NCBI GenBank assembly: GCA_937892925.1
Contig: CALBHX010000102.1
Span: 1-39,883, forward strand
Reading direction: 5' to 3'
Origin: an uncultured Lentisphaeraceae bacterium
Lineage (GTDB): Bacteria > Verrucomicrobiota > Kiritimatiellia > RFP12 > DVOR01
DNA length: 39,883 bases
This document shows, in pieces, positions 17,130 through 25,430 of the stretch. The notes below the pieces were generated by a model. The model worked only from the letters and a program-made list of their open reading frames with translations. It was not told the DNA's origin and made no database searches. Within the stretch, counting starts at the first letter, position 1. Every line of letters begins with the position of its first letter. The translations under genes were made by a program, and so were the position numbers.

Positions 17130-17627
17130 CTACAACCGAACAATTTCCTCAATTATAACGGGCATATTGGGCACATCTGCCATCCAGCCTGCCGTTCCAG
17201 TCGACACCTGCTCTATGGCATCTACCACATCAAAACCCTCAATTACACGACCAAAAACCGCATACCCATAAGCAGATGGATTAGGTGCCCGATAATCCAG
17301 GAAATCGTTATCTGCCGTGTTAATAAAAAATTGCGATGTAGCCGAATGGATTTCCGGAGTTCGAGCCATGGCGATGGTGTACTTGATATTTTTTAGTCCA
17401 TTAACGGCCTCATTGCAAATAGGCTCACGCGTGGGTTTCTGATGAAGCTCAGTATCAAATCCTCCACCCTGAATCATGAACCCAGGAATCACACGATGAA
17501 ACAATGTGCCGGCATAAAACCCTTCATCCACGTAACGAAGAAAATTCGCCACCGTCTCAGGCGCGGCAACCTCATCAAGCTCCAACATCACCTCACCTTT
17601 ATTGGTCTTCATCAATACTTTAGCCAT
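17130..17627 (-). CDS. ppiB: Cyclophilin-type peptidyl-prolyl cis-trans isomerase
   Basis: This is a 165-residue single-domain cyclophilin with no signal peptide, so probably cytosolic (PpiB-like). The family core is complete: ETVANFLRYVDEGFYAGTLF, the catalytic FHRVIPGFMIQGG with the key Arg, TIAMARTPEIHSATSQFFIN (FFIN motif) and YAVFGRVIEGFDVVDAI. It lies between the thioredoxin-like gene and the outer-membrane factor, all on the minus strand. A small hairpin at 17664-17681 upstream may partly separate it from the preceding gene. Confidence 0.92.
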   Translation of the reverse strand: MAKVLMKTNKGEVMLELDEVAAPETVANFLRYVDEGFYAGTLFHRVIPGFMIQGGGFDTELHQKPTREPICNEAVNGLKNIKYTIAMARTPEIHSATSQFFINTADNDFLDYRAPNPSAYGYAVFGRVIEGFDVVDAIEQVSTGTAGWMADVPNMPVIIEEIVRL

Positions 17628-17663
17628 ATCTAACCATCCTTTCGCGGATTATCTTACACCAAA

Positions 17664-17681
17664 GGAGCAGGCTTCTGCTCC
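17664..17681 (-). terminator. Small hairpin, possible weak terminator
   Basis: GGAGCA and TGCTCC pair around GGCTTC. On the minus strand the stem is followed by TTTGG. It lies 50 bases past the stop of the thioredoxin-like gene and 37 bases before the cyclophilin start. The weak T-run suggests partial termination at most. Confidence 0.35.
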
Positions 17682-17732
17682 CATCCCCTTTCAACTTCCC
17701 TACGCTGCATACAGCGAAGCACAGGGAATCTG

Positions 17733-18737
17733 TTACGGTTGTCCTTCCAGTTCTGTGGCGAAAGCATTCCATAAGGCCTTAACCTCCGCCATATCCGTAT
17801 CCCCGGCCTTCTCAGTCATCGTACCTAGCTGCCTAATCTGAAAATTCACCTTTTCCAGTAATTGCTTACGCGCATTTGCCGTATTCACCTTGGCCTGACG
17901 AAGTTTTTGGAGCACCTGTCGAGACATAGCCAGCCGACGCGTCTGTCCATCCTTCATCACCTGAATCAATTCGTCCTTGATGGCCGCGGCCTTGACTGGA
18001 AACGTCCGACAGTAGAGCCGACCTGCAGCAAGTGCCGCAGACGGTTTTTCCGCCAAGTTACATTGGATTTCCTGCATCATTTCTGCCGCCCATGTATTAC
18101 ATCGTGTGATCAATGTTCGAGCTTCTTCAGCCATAGCGCCGCCCTTGGCTACACGAGTTTCCAATTGACGCAAGGCAGGCTCAATATTTTGCCCTATCCG
18201 CAAGCGAGAGGCCATATCCTTACAATAAACCAGGTTTACACCCGATGCCAACGAGCCGGGGATCCTTTTAGGAAGTGCTTTAACTGCCACTTCAATTGCA
18301 TTTTCAAAATCTTTTGCTTCCGACAATGGATTACCATTCCACACACATTGCCCGTTGTGATTGATGACATAGGCATGAGGAATCGATGACGACTGCGGCA
18401 CACCAACAACCTGAAAACCTTGGTACACAGGATAGACACATCCATTACTTTTCAAAAGTTTTTGAACCGCTTCATCGTTTCGCTTCTGAACATGTGCACC
18501 AAGAAACACCACCGCAGATTGATCCAGCTTCTTAGCCAGTTTTACCATATACGGCAAACTTACACGACAAGGTGGACAATTCAAGCCAAATTCTTCCACC
18601 ACAATCACTTTATCCTTGAAATCCGATACCTTCAGTTCCGACCCGCTTATGTGCGCTTCCGAAGTCAAGTTTCGAAACTCTAAAGCCATCACACCAATGG
18701 CTAAATTCACCATACTCAACAAAAATACAAATCTCAC
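17733..18737 (-). CDS. Exported thioredoxin-like protein with helical C-terminal extension
   Basis: This 334-residue protein has a signal peptide (residues 1-18, MRFVFLLSMVNLAIGVMA). A TlpA/redoxin-like thioredoxin fold follows with the active site LNCPPCRVSLPYM (C54-P-P-C57), VVFLGAHVQKRN and the cis-Pro region SSIPHAYVINHNGQCVWNG. From about residue 160 on it is a mostly helical domain of 170 residues with several cysteines that I do not recognise. The likely role is thiol redox in the periplasm. Its ATG is 47 codons before the redox motif, so the length is sound. Its start overlaps the stop of the upstream AhbA/AhbB-like gene (ATGA), so the two are translationally coupled; a link to heme maturation is conceivable but unproven. 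Confidence 0.75.
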   Translation of the reverse strand: MRFVFLLSMVNLAIGVMALEFRNLTSEAHISGSELKVSDFKDKVIVVEEFGLNCPPCRVSLPYMVKLAKKLDQSAVVFLGAHVQKRNDEAVQKLLKSNGCVYPVYQGFQVVGVPQSSSIPHAYVINHNGQCVWNGNPLSEAKDFENAIEVAVKALPKRIPGSLASGVNLVYCKDMASRLRIGQNIEPALRQLETRVAKGGAMAEEARTLITRCNTWAAEMMQEIQCNLAEKPSAALAAGRLYCRTFPVKAAAIKDELIQVMKDGQTRRLAMSRQVLQKLRQAKVNTANARKQLLEKVNFQIRQLGTMTEKAGDTDMAEVKALWNAFATELEGQP

Positions 18738-19756
18738 AGCTCACACTCCCTTTCTACAAAAAACCTCATACTACTTTTTTTATACTCATGCGTGGAGAAA
18801 AAAATCCGGCCGGATGTTTCAGAAACACCCACGACCTGTGACAACCGCTGAAACACATCCATTCCGGCCTCCCAGGATGTTTTATGCACCATGGCATAAA
18901 GATTAAAAGGGAACTCCGGAACCGATGGGCGAGCATAACAGTGAGTTACTTCAGGCTCAGCTGCGAGTCGCCGTCCCAAGTCATCCCGACTTTCCTGCGA
19001 AACACGCCAACAACACATTCCGTTCGCCATAAACCCAACCTTTCGATGCCGCAATAATAGTGCAAACCGCCGCATAATGCCTTTCTTTTGCCATGCACGC
19101 AGAATCGGCAGATCTTCGCCCAGAAATGGCGTTTCCGGCGTAGTCGTATCATCCTGATAGCGACGAACAAATGCACGTTCTTCAGAAGTTGCCCGAATCA
19201 CTTCTGGTTCATCTGAGCGATTCTCCGGAGCAGCTGTCGTATACTCCGTCCGTTCATCTCGTCCACGTGTCCGTTCATCAAATACAACATCAATCTTATA
19301 CCGCGCGATCGCAGGGAATGCCCGCGGACATAAATCCGCCAACTGTGCAGCTTCCTGCTCAAAACGTTCACTTCGCGCCGAAAGTGTATACCAAAGGTTC
19401 GGATAAGCCGCATAATCCGAAGCCTGCACGCCATTCAATCGAACATCTTGCGGCCACCCCCGAACATAAGCATGCGTCACTCCAGAATGAGCACATACCC
19501 GCTGAGCTGCCAAAGTCAAAAACGGCTCCGATGCTCGAAGCGCAAACAAACAACTTCGATAACCTAACCGACGTGCATCAAAGACGGCTCCAATTCGACG
19601 AACGATACCCTGCTCACGAAGCCAAACTACAAAATCAGACAATTCCGCAACCGTTGTCTGCAATTGTTCGGCAAGTGTCTTCAGTGGGTATTGTTCCAGC
19701 GGCCAAGGACGTTGTAGTGCGTATAACCATTGTCTCTTTTTTTGCGTTAGGTGCAT
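18734..19756 (-). CDS. Fused AhbA/AhbB-like siroheme decarboxylase (two Lrp/AsnC-type halves)
   Basis: The 340-residue protein consists of two homologous halves, each a winged-helix plus AsnC/RAM-type domain. The N-half has REQGIVRRIGAVFDARRLGY, VTHAYVRG and PNLWYTLSARSE. The C-half has KKGIMRRFALLLRHRKVGF and VTHCYARPSVPEFPFNLYAM followed by VHK. These RRxGA and THCYxRP..PFNLYAMVH patterns are typical of siroheme decarboxylases AhbA/AhbB and the NirD/L/G/H proteins. Those enzymes make 12,18-didecarboxysiroheme in the alternative heme or heme d1 route. In many organisms they are two separate proteins; here they are one chain. No other heme gene is nearby. It lies eight bases after the RecB-family nuclease gene and overlaps the next gene. 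An Lrp-type regulator is the alternative, but the motifs make that less likely. Confidence 0.75.
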   Translation of the reverse strand: MHLTQKKRQWLYALQRPWPLEQYPLKTLAEQLQTTVAELSDFVVWLREQGIVRRIGAVFDARRLGYRSCLFALRASEPFLTLAAQRVCAHSGVTHAYVRGWPQDVRLNGVQASDYAAYPNLWYTLSARSERFEQEAAQLADLCPRAFPAIARYKIDVVFDERTRGRDERTEYTTAAPENRSDEPEVIRATSEERAFVRRYQDDTTTPETPFLGEDLPILRAWQKKGIMRRFALLLRHRKVGFMANGMCCWRVSQESRDDLGRRLAAEPEVTHCYARPSVPEFPFNLYAMVHKTSWEAGMDVFQRLSQVVGVSETSGRIFFSTHEYKKSSMRFFVERECEL

Positions 19757-19764
19757 AACCGATC

Positions 19765-22590
19765 TCAGGAGATAGACTCTGTGTTTTTTGTCAAACGAGC
19801 GAGAAACGTATTTCCAAATTCACCCACATCTGCAGGAACGTTTTCATGTTCCAGCGCCAACATTGCCCTCAGAGTCGCACGAAGTGCGGTCTCTGTTTCC
19901 GCTTCTCCGCCAGGTGGGTCTTCGTATTCGGCGATTGTCGCCTCCGACCGCTCTGGAAGCAAGAAATAAGCCAGCGTTAAAGGTGTTTCTGAATCCAGAT
20001 GTAATGCATGGCGAACCATTAGCCGGTAAATCGGCAATTGAAAGTCCATCCAACGGATTCCCTCTCGCAAGTTACGCCAATGCGCCGCAGCAGGCAGTTT
20101 TCCGCGCGCAGCAGTCTTATAGTCAATAACCCGCCACCCCAATGTCTCTGAAAAGTCAATTCGATCGATCTGCCCACTCAGAAAAACCGTTCTCCCATCC
20201 CCAATGTTAAACGGCACGTTCCACTCATCCATATGTGTTTGCGATTCAATGTAACGGGTTGTCCACCCCTGTTCCCTAGATCGCACTTCCACCCGAGCAG
20301 CCTCCCGCAAGCGAGTTTCCGCACTCTGGAGCCCTGCCAGCACTGGAACCTCCGGATGTTCACCATATTGAGTTCTAAACACCTCATGAAGCTGCATTAT
20401 CAGTCGCGATGCAATTTTTTCCTCTGTACCATCTTTAATCTGAGATAACATCTCCAACACACGATGTAGAAAGGTTCCAAGATATTGAGCTGTTATTCCC
20501 TCCGGTAATGGATCTGTATCCAAAACATGAAGACGATAGGTCAACCAATACTCCAACGGCGAACACAAGAAAGCTTTTATCATCGAAGCCGTGATGGTTC
20601 TCAACTGATCCGGTTTTCGCCAACGCCTCGGATTCTCCAAAAAGCTCAACCCAGTCTCTGAACCTACAATTCTTTTGTTTGGAAGATCATCAACAAAAAG
20701 TCGGCGTGCCAACGTTTCTCGCACATGAACGGCTGTATTTCTAAAGAATAAACGTGAAGGCTTCAACCAATCTCCACGCACATTCGAGCGTGCACAGAGC
20801 AAACAAACATTTTCCGGTTTTCGGCACGCTACCGCCGTAAATAAGATATACGCATCCCGCGCCAATCGGTTGGCATCCGACCGCAACCCCAATTTTTGAC
20901 GAAAATCGTTCGGCAAGAATACGTCGTCAAATGATGTGTCCGGAAATATCCCCTCATTCAATCCAGCCAAAACAAGATTCGGAGAAGCCGACCACAAGAC
21001 TTCCATTCGTCCCTCATACGAACAATCCGCTCCACGTCTAAGCGGCTTCAGGTTAACATCTTCCAAACGAGCAAGCAACAACTCCATTGCCGACTCTGAA
21101 TCAATCAATTGCGCTTTCTGTCCTAGTTCTACCCGAAGCCCTTCAATTTCCTCCAATACACTATGCAATGCCTCAAACGTGGCAAACTGTAACTCATGTT
21201 GAGCAGGATTTACGACCAAATCACCGTAGATATCCCGTATAAACTCCCGTGCACCCTTTACAGGCGCACACTGAAATACATTCACCCATTGGATACACTG
21301 TTGCAGCAACATACGTAATTTATGAATCTGTATTCGCTCACAGTCCTGAACCTCTCGTTCGTACTGCTCAGTAAACATATACAGCGCCTCAAGCGAACCT
21401 GGCAAATGCTTTTCAACGACCCGATTATACGCTGCCCGCAAATCAGCATATCCAGAATGAAACAGTGCTGGTATTTCTGGGAATGAGATCAATGGAAGCA
21501 CCTGTTCGGGACGATGACCTCGCGCCAACATCACCATCGCCTTCAATGCACGCCCCTGTTGCTGTGAAACCAGAGAGATCGGTTCTGGTTGAAAAAGTGT
21601 CATACCTCGCTCTTCCAACTGAGCCGTAAGCGCTGGCATCACGGCATGATCCAGTACACCTAGGCAAACAGAAGATGAAGTAAGCGACCCCTTGGTCTTG
21701 AAAAAATGATCAACAAATGATGCCTCTTCTGAAGGATTTTCCGTAACATGAATCGACACCAATGGCAACTCTAACGATTTTCTTGCCCATCTTTCCACAT
21801 CCGGCAATCCAAATGAATCGAAAAACTCTTTTTCACAAGGATCTGCCTGAATCAAAATGTCACACCGCGGAGCACTCTGTAACAACGATTTTAATGCCGG
21901 CATAAAATCCGGGACACACGCCATAATAAGCCGCCATTGTGTCGCTGTTTCCAATTTTTGTGCAACCGGATTCTGAAACGTACGCAGCTGAATATCTATG
22001 GGATCCTCCAACCGCGACTCATGAAGAATTTCCCGAACTCGTACTTCCAACACAGCCAAAATATCCCATCGACGTTGTTCACGCAAGCTTTCCAGTCGGT
22101 GTGTCGCGGAGTGTGTTGCAACGGTTGAAAAATCCAAACCAGCCTCAACCAATGTGCTACGTAGAGCCAGGAGACGCTTGGCTACCGCATAACGCGCAGC
22201 AGGACGCCCAAGCCATTCGCGTTTACCAGGGAAAAGAAATGTCGTGAGTTCATTGCATGAATCCATTTCCTGCAACCACATAAGTGCGCTATCCCACACA
22301 CACAACATTTCCGCCTGAGTCGCAATTGCAACATCCCCTAGCTTGGAAAAATACGCCAGAAGCCCCGCAGGCATAACAAAGTGAACACCATGAAATGCCC
22401 GATATGAAGCCGTTAACGCATCACGTAGCCGCCTCATTGATAACGCCGTCGGCACACAAAACACAAGGCCGTTCGGCAATCGCTCCGGCCACTGACACCG
22501 ACACCACCGCAATACCAGCTCTGGTGCAGCGACATCTCGTCCTATAAAATGAAGGTTCGGCAGCGACATAAAAGTTCTAACATTTTGCAC
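19765..22590 (-). CDS. RecB-family PD-(D/E)XK nuclease (AddB-like)
   Basis: The 941-residue protein has a C-terminal RecB-type nuclease domain. Visible motifs are TASMIKAFLCSPLEYWLTYR, FLHRVLE (H709), GQIDRID (D809), VIDYKT (D823, K825) and QLPIY (Q851...Y855), the complete RecB-family set. The N-terminal 650 residues resemble the AddB/RexB helicase-like scaffold: FCVPTALSMRRLRDAL, a non-functional nucleotide-binding start without a Walker A lysine, and VLAGLNEGIFPD in the middle. The role is probably double-strand break end processing with a separate AddA-like helicase that is not in this window. The start is GTG 22590 with AGGGG upstream, overlapping the hexokinase stop by 14 bases; ATG 22569 is the alternative. 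Confidence 0.8.
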   Translation of the reverse strand: MQNVRTFMSLPNLHFIGRDVAAPELVLRWCRCQWPERLPNGLVFCVPTALSMRRLRDALTASYRAFHGVHFVMPAGLLAYFSKLGDVAIATQAEMLCVWDSALMWLQEMDSCNELTTFLFPGKREWLGRPAARYAVAKRLLALRSTLVEAGLDFSTVATHSATHRLESLREQRRWDILAVLEVRVREILHESRLEDPIDIQLRTFQNPVAQKLETATQWRLIMACVPDFMPALKSLLQSAPRCDILIQADPCEKEFFDSFGLPDVERWARKSLELPLVSIHVTENPSEEASFVDHFFKTKGSLTSSSVCLGVLDHAVMPALTAQLEERGMTLFQPEPISLVSQQQGRALKAMVMLARGHRPEQVLPLISFPEIPALFHSGYADLRAAYNRVVEKHLPGSLEALYMFTEQYEREVQDCERIQIHKLRMLLQQCIQWVNVFQCAPVKGAREFIRDIYGDLVVNPAQHELQFATFEALHSVLEEIEGLRVELGQKAQLIDSESAMELLLARLEDVNLKPLRRGADCSYEGRMEVLWSASPNLVLAGLNEGIFPDTSFDDVFLPNDFRQKLGLRSDANRLARDAYILFTAVACRKPENVCLLCARSNVRGDWLKPSRLFFRNTAVHVRETLARRLFVDDLPNKRIVGSETGLSFLENPRRWRKPDQLRTITASMIKAFLCSPLEYWLTYRLHVLDTDPLPEGITAQYLGTFLHRVLEMLSQIKDGTEEKIASRLIMQLHEVFRTQYGEHPEVPVLAGLQSAETRLREAARVEVRSREQGWTTRYIESQTHMDEWNVPFNIGDGRTVFLSGQIDRIDFSETLGWRVIDYKTAARGKLPAAAHWRNLREGIRWMDFQLPIYRLMVRHALHLDSETPLTLAYFLLPERSEATIAEYEDPPGGEAETETALRATLRAMLALEHENVPADVGEFGNTFLARLTKNTESIS

Positions 22591-23824
22591 CCAATGCAGC
22601 CCCTATTAACGGTGCATCTGCGATCCGAACTATTTCAAAGTCAAATCCTCGCGGACGAAGAAGGCGTGTAAGTTGTTCACTCATCACATCCACGAATGGA
22701 ATGCTTGCTGTTTTCCAAAAAGTTGAACCATCTGCATTAATCCGAATCGTGCCCGATCGCGCTCCACGCGCATCTGCAGACTGCAAAGCCGCCGCCGCCA
22801 CATTGATAGCCGCAAATCTCGCTGCACGCTCATACATTGGGCAAATCAATTCTCGTATCGTTTGAGCCTCATCAGATGAACAGTACAAAACTTCTGGCAT
22901 TTTCCCGGAGCAAAAACCGTCCAGCTCCACATTGGTAAACTTTCTCCCCAAAACCGCATCACACACTCCCGAAGAAAATAACTTAGCCTCTGCCGCCGCA
23001 TGAAGAATTTCAGTACCTAACGGCCCCAAATGCACACCTGAAATACACCGTTCCCAAAGCGCACGCCCCGTTCCAGAAACAGCTTCATGCCGTTCATCAA
23101 AATACGACAGATTAAACCGTGTGAAGTTCCCGGATTCACAATTCACCGGATAAAATAATTTTGCCCTTAACCCCCTTGCCTTAGGAATGCGCTCAGCAAC
23201 CTCTGCATAAGCCGTATTCGTCCCCGTACCGAGAATAAATCCAACATACCCCGCACGAGATTCATGTTTAAGACTTACATAGGCTGCCAACAATGCTGCC
23301 ACCGTATCATTTAAAATACGTATTTTAACGTTTGGCACGCCACGGGTAGCCAGAGCCTCTGTTAAATCACTTACGGCATTACGTCCAACAATCGATGCCG
23401 CCTGAATACCCTTAGTCCAAAAGAGTAAATTCCCCGTACTATCCACCGGATAAGAAAAACAATACCCTAAACATTCATTCTTACGAATATTGGGCAACAA
23501 AGCATCACACAATACCCGATAAAACTCTTCGTAACTGACCGCCCCGCGTGAACCTGGCATAAATCCATGCAGCTGATTCAATATCTCCGGCTTCCCCTGA
23601 GTATCAAAACGCACGCGTGCAGAACGAATATTAGTTCCTCCAACATCAAATGCTGCAACTTCACAATTACACGGTATTGAAGCATTCAAGGGAAACATCG
23701 CAGGCAACATCGGCAAAGAGCCTGTTCCCGACAACCCCCGCACCATCTCCTCACGAAATGCCTCCAGTATCTGTTCAGCATTCGTAACATGTGCATCAAA
23801 ACCGTTGTCCTGCAAGAATGTCAT
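22577..23824 (-). CDS. Hexokinase of the eukaryote-like hexokinase family
   Basis: This 415-residue sugar kinase probably phosphorylates glucose or a related hexose with ATP in the cytosol. It is not a ROK-type glucokinase: it shows the hexokinase-family set AAFDVGGTNIRSARV (phosphate 1), CFSYPVDSTGNLLFWTKGI (the sugar-binding signature LGFxFSFP...WTKGF), ILNDTVAALLA with the catalytic Asp (D173) and FILGTGTNTAYAE (phosphate 2). The length matches one hexokinase unit. The gene starts inside the 3' end of aroKB (29-base overlap), and its ribosome binding site is exceptionally long. It could supply sugar phosphate from galactosides or glucosides released by exported hydrolases. Confidence 0.87.
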   Translation of the reverse strand: MTFLQDNGFDAHVTNAEQILEAFREEMVRGLSGTGSLPMLPAMFPLNASIPCNCEVAAFDVGGTNIRSARVRFDTQGKPEILNQLHGFMPGSRGAVSYEEFYRVLCDALLPNIRKNECLGYCFSYPVDSTGNLLFWTKGIQAASIVGRNAVSDLTEALATRGVPNVKIRILNDTVAALLAAYVSLKHESRAGYVGFILGTGTNTAYAEVAERIPKARGLRAKLFYPVNCESGNFTRFNLSYFDERHEAVSGTGRALWERCISGVHLGPLGTEILHAAAEAKLFSSGVCDAVLGRKFTNVELDGFCSGKMPEVLYCSSDEAQTIRELICPMYERAARFAAINVAAAALQSADARGARSGTIRINADGSTFWKTASIPFVDVMSEQLTRLLRPRGFDFEIVRIADAPLIGAALGAKC

Positions 23825-25385
23825 GGATCACCTCCTCTGGAACTGCACATCCTGTCTTTACCTGCCCCATCGAAACAGGCAATACAAACCGGACGATCCC
23901 GCCACTTTTCTTTTTATCATGCGACAAATACTCCAACAGAACGTCCGGACTATACTCCTCTGGAATCTCTGTTGGCAATCCAAGCGCACGCAAATCCTCC
24001 GAAAAACGTACAGCCAATCCAGGATTCGCCAGACCAACGCGTTCACTTATCCGTGCTGCTGCCACTAATCCAATCGCCACAGCCTCTCCGTGCGCCACCC
24101 TAAACCTACTGGCAGCCTCCACTGCATGACCAACCGTATGTCCAAGATTCAACACGGCTCGTCGGCCTGTTCGCTCAAACGGGTCTTCTAAAATCGTTCG
24201 AATTTTTACACCAACCGAACGTGCCACCAGTTGTGCTCGGAAGTCTAAATTACCTTGACGAGACCAACATTCCTTCAACATCCCGACTAGCCCAGGATCT
24301 CCTATTACAGCATGCTTATATGTTTCCGCCAAGCCACATCGCCATTCCCGCATTGGCAGGGTTTCCAATGTACGAACATCCGATAGTACAGCGCATGGTG
24401 GATGAAACGCCCCAATCAGATTTTTCCCTGCACGTAAATCCGCGCCTGTCTTTCCTCCAACCCCTGCATCCACCATAGCCAATAACGACGTTGGCAGATT
24501 CATCCATCGAATTCCTCGAAGCCATGTTGCCGCAGCGAAACCAGTTAAGTCGCCAACCACTCCACCGCCCAACGCCAAAACCAACCCATCCCGTGCAAGG
24601 CCAGCCCGCAACATGGCCTCCCATATCTCCTCCACCGTTCGCAAGGTCTTATGCTCTTCCCCTGCCGGGATTTCATGACAGGTAATCTCTCGTCCAAGTG
24701 TTCTGCGTATCACCTCCCGATAACGAGGCAACGTATTGGAATCTCCAACAAGCAACAATTTCGGAGGAACTGGCTCCAACCTTTCCAACACCTTCGGGAG
24801 CATCTCGAAGGCATCTGGAAGTACCGTTACCGAATACGGTTTTCCCATCCCTGAAACTGAAAAACGCCCAAAAGCAGCCATCACTCTCGGCCATACCTCC
24901 TGCGGCAACTGCGCTCCGGAAAGATGCACCTGGAGCGGAAACGAAGCGTAATGCTCACGGCGCTCTTCCAATGTCTTTAATAAAGCCCCAGCATCCTTGG
25001 AGAACGGACGGCTCCCAGCTTTACGCTCTACACGCCGCGCCAGCTCATCGGGCGGAGTCTGAATACATACAACAGGTCCGCACTTCTCAACCATCGATCG
25101 ATTTTCCTGCCGAAGCAACGTCCCCCCCCCCAGCGCCACCACTGCACACGGTCGTACCGAACAGAGTTCTCGCAACACCTGACTCTCTACGTCCCGAAAA
25201 GCCTCCGCACCGGCCTTTGCCACATATTGCGGGATCGTCATTCCAACAGAACGTTCCACGCATGCATCTAAATCTATTGCCTCTTTACCCAAAGCTACCG
25301 CCAAATTCCTAGCACAGGTAGACTTTCCCGTTGCTGGCGGACCGTATAAGAACAATGTTGACGATGCAAACAAAGCTGTTGCCAT
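23796..25385 (-). CDS. aroKB: Bifunctional shikimate kinase / 3-dehydroquinate synthase
   Basis: One chain of about 529 residues joins two shikimate-pathway enzymes. Residues 1-165 are shikimate kinase: P-loop LYGPPATGKST, shikimate-binding AIDLDACVE, and VVALGGGTLLRQ. After a short linker, residues from about 175 on form 3-dehydroquinate synthase, with SLPREEHKTLRT-like EEHKTLRTVEEIW, the NAD-binding ALGGGVVGDLTGFAAATWLRG, PTSLLAMVDAGVGGKTG, and the metal-binding LNLGHTVGHAVE. Both active sites look intact. Step 2 (AroB) and step 5 (AroK) of chorismate synthesis are therefore linked. I prefer ATG 25385, although GTG 25397 is in frame. It follows recN after about 45 bases and overlaps the hexokinase start. 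Confidence 0.93.
   Translation of the reverse strand: MATALFASSTLFLYGPPATGKSTCARNLAVALGKEAIDLDACVERSVGMTIPQYVAKAGAEAFRDVESQVLRELCSVRPCAVVALGGGTLLRQENRSMVEKCGPVVCIQTPPDELARRVERKAGSRPFSKDAGALLKTLEERREHYASFPLQVHLSGAQLPQEVWPRVMAAFGRFSVSGMGKPYSVTVLPDAFEMLPKVLERLEPVPPKLLLVGDSNTLPRYREVIRRTLGREITCHEIPAGEEHKTLRTVEEIWEAMLRAGLARDGLVLALGGGVVGDLTGFAAATWLRGIRWMNLPTSLLAMVDAGVGGKTGADLRAGKNLIGAFHPPCAVLSDVRTLETLPMREWRCGLAETYKHAVIGDPGLVGMLKECWSRQGNLDFRAQLVARSVGVKIRTILEDPFERTGRRAVLNLGHTVGHAVEAASRFRVAHGEAVAIGLVAAARISERVGLANPGLAVRFSEDLRALGLPTEIPEEYSPDVLLEYLSHDKKKSGGIVRFVLPVSMGQVKTGCAVPEEVIHDILAGQRF
23825..23836 (-). promoter_or_regulatory. Exceptionally long Shine-Dalgarno site of the hexokinase gene
   Basis: The minus strand reads AGGAGGTGATCC directly before the ATG at 23824. 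This is a 12-base perfect complement to the canonical 3' end of bacterial 16S rRNA. It lies within the last codons of aroKB, which should allow strong reinitiation or internal initiation. Confidence 0.8.
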
Positions 25386-25430
25386 AACCACGCTCACTTC
25401 CGAATCTAAACTTTTGTCCTTCTCACGAAG

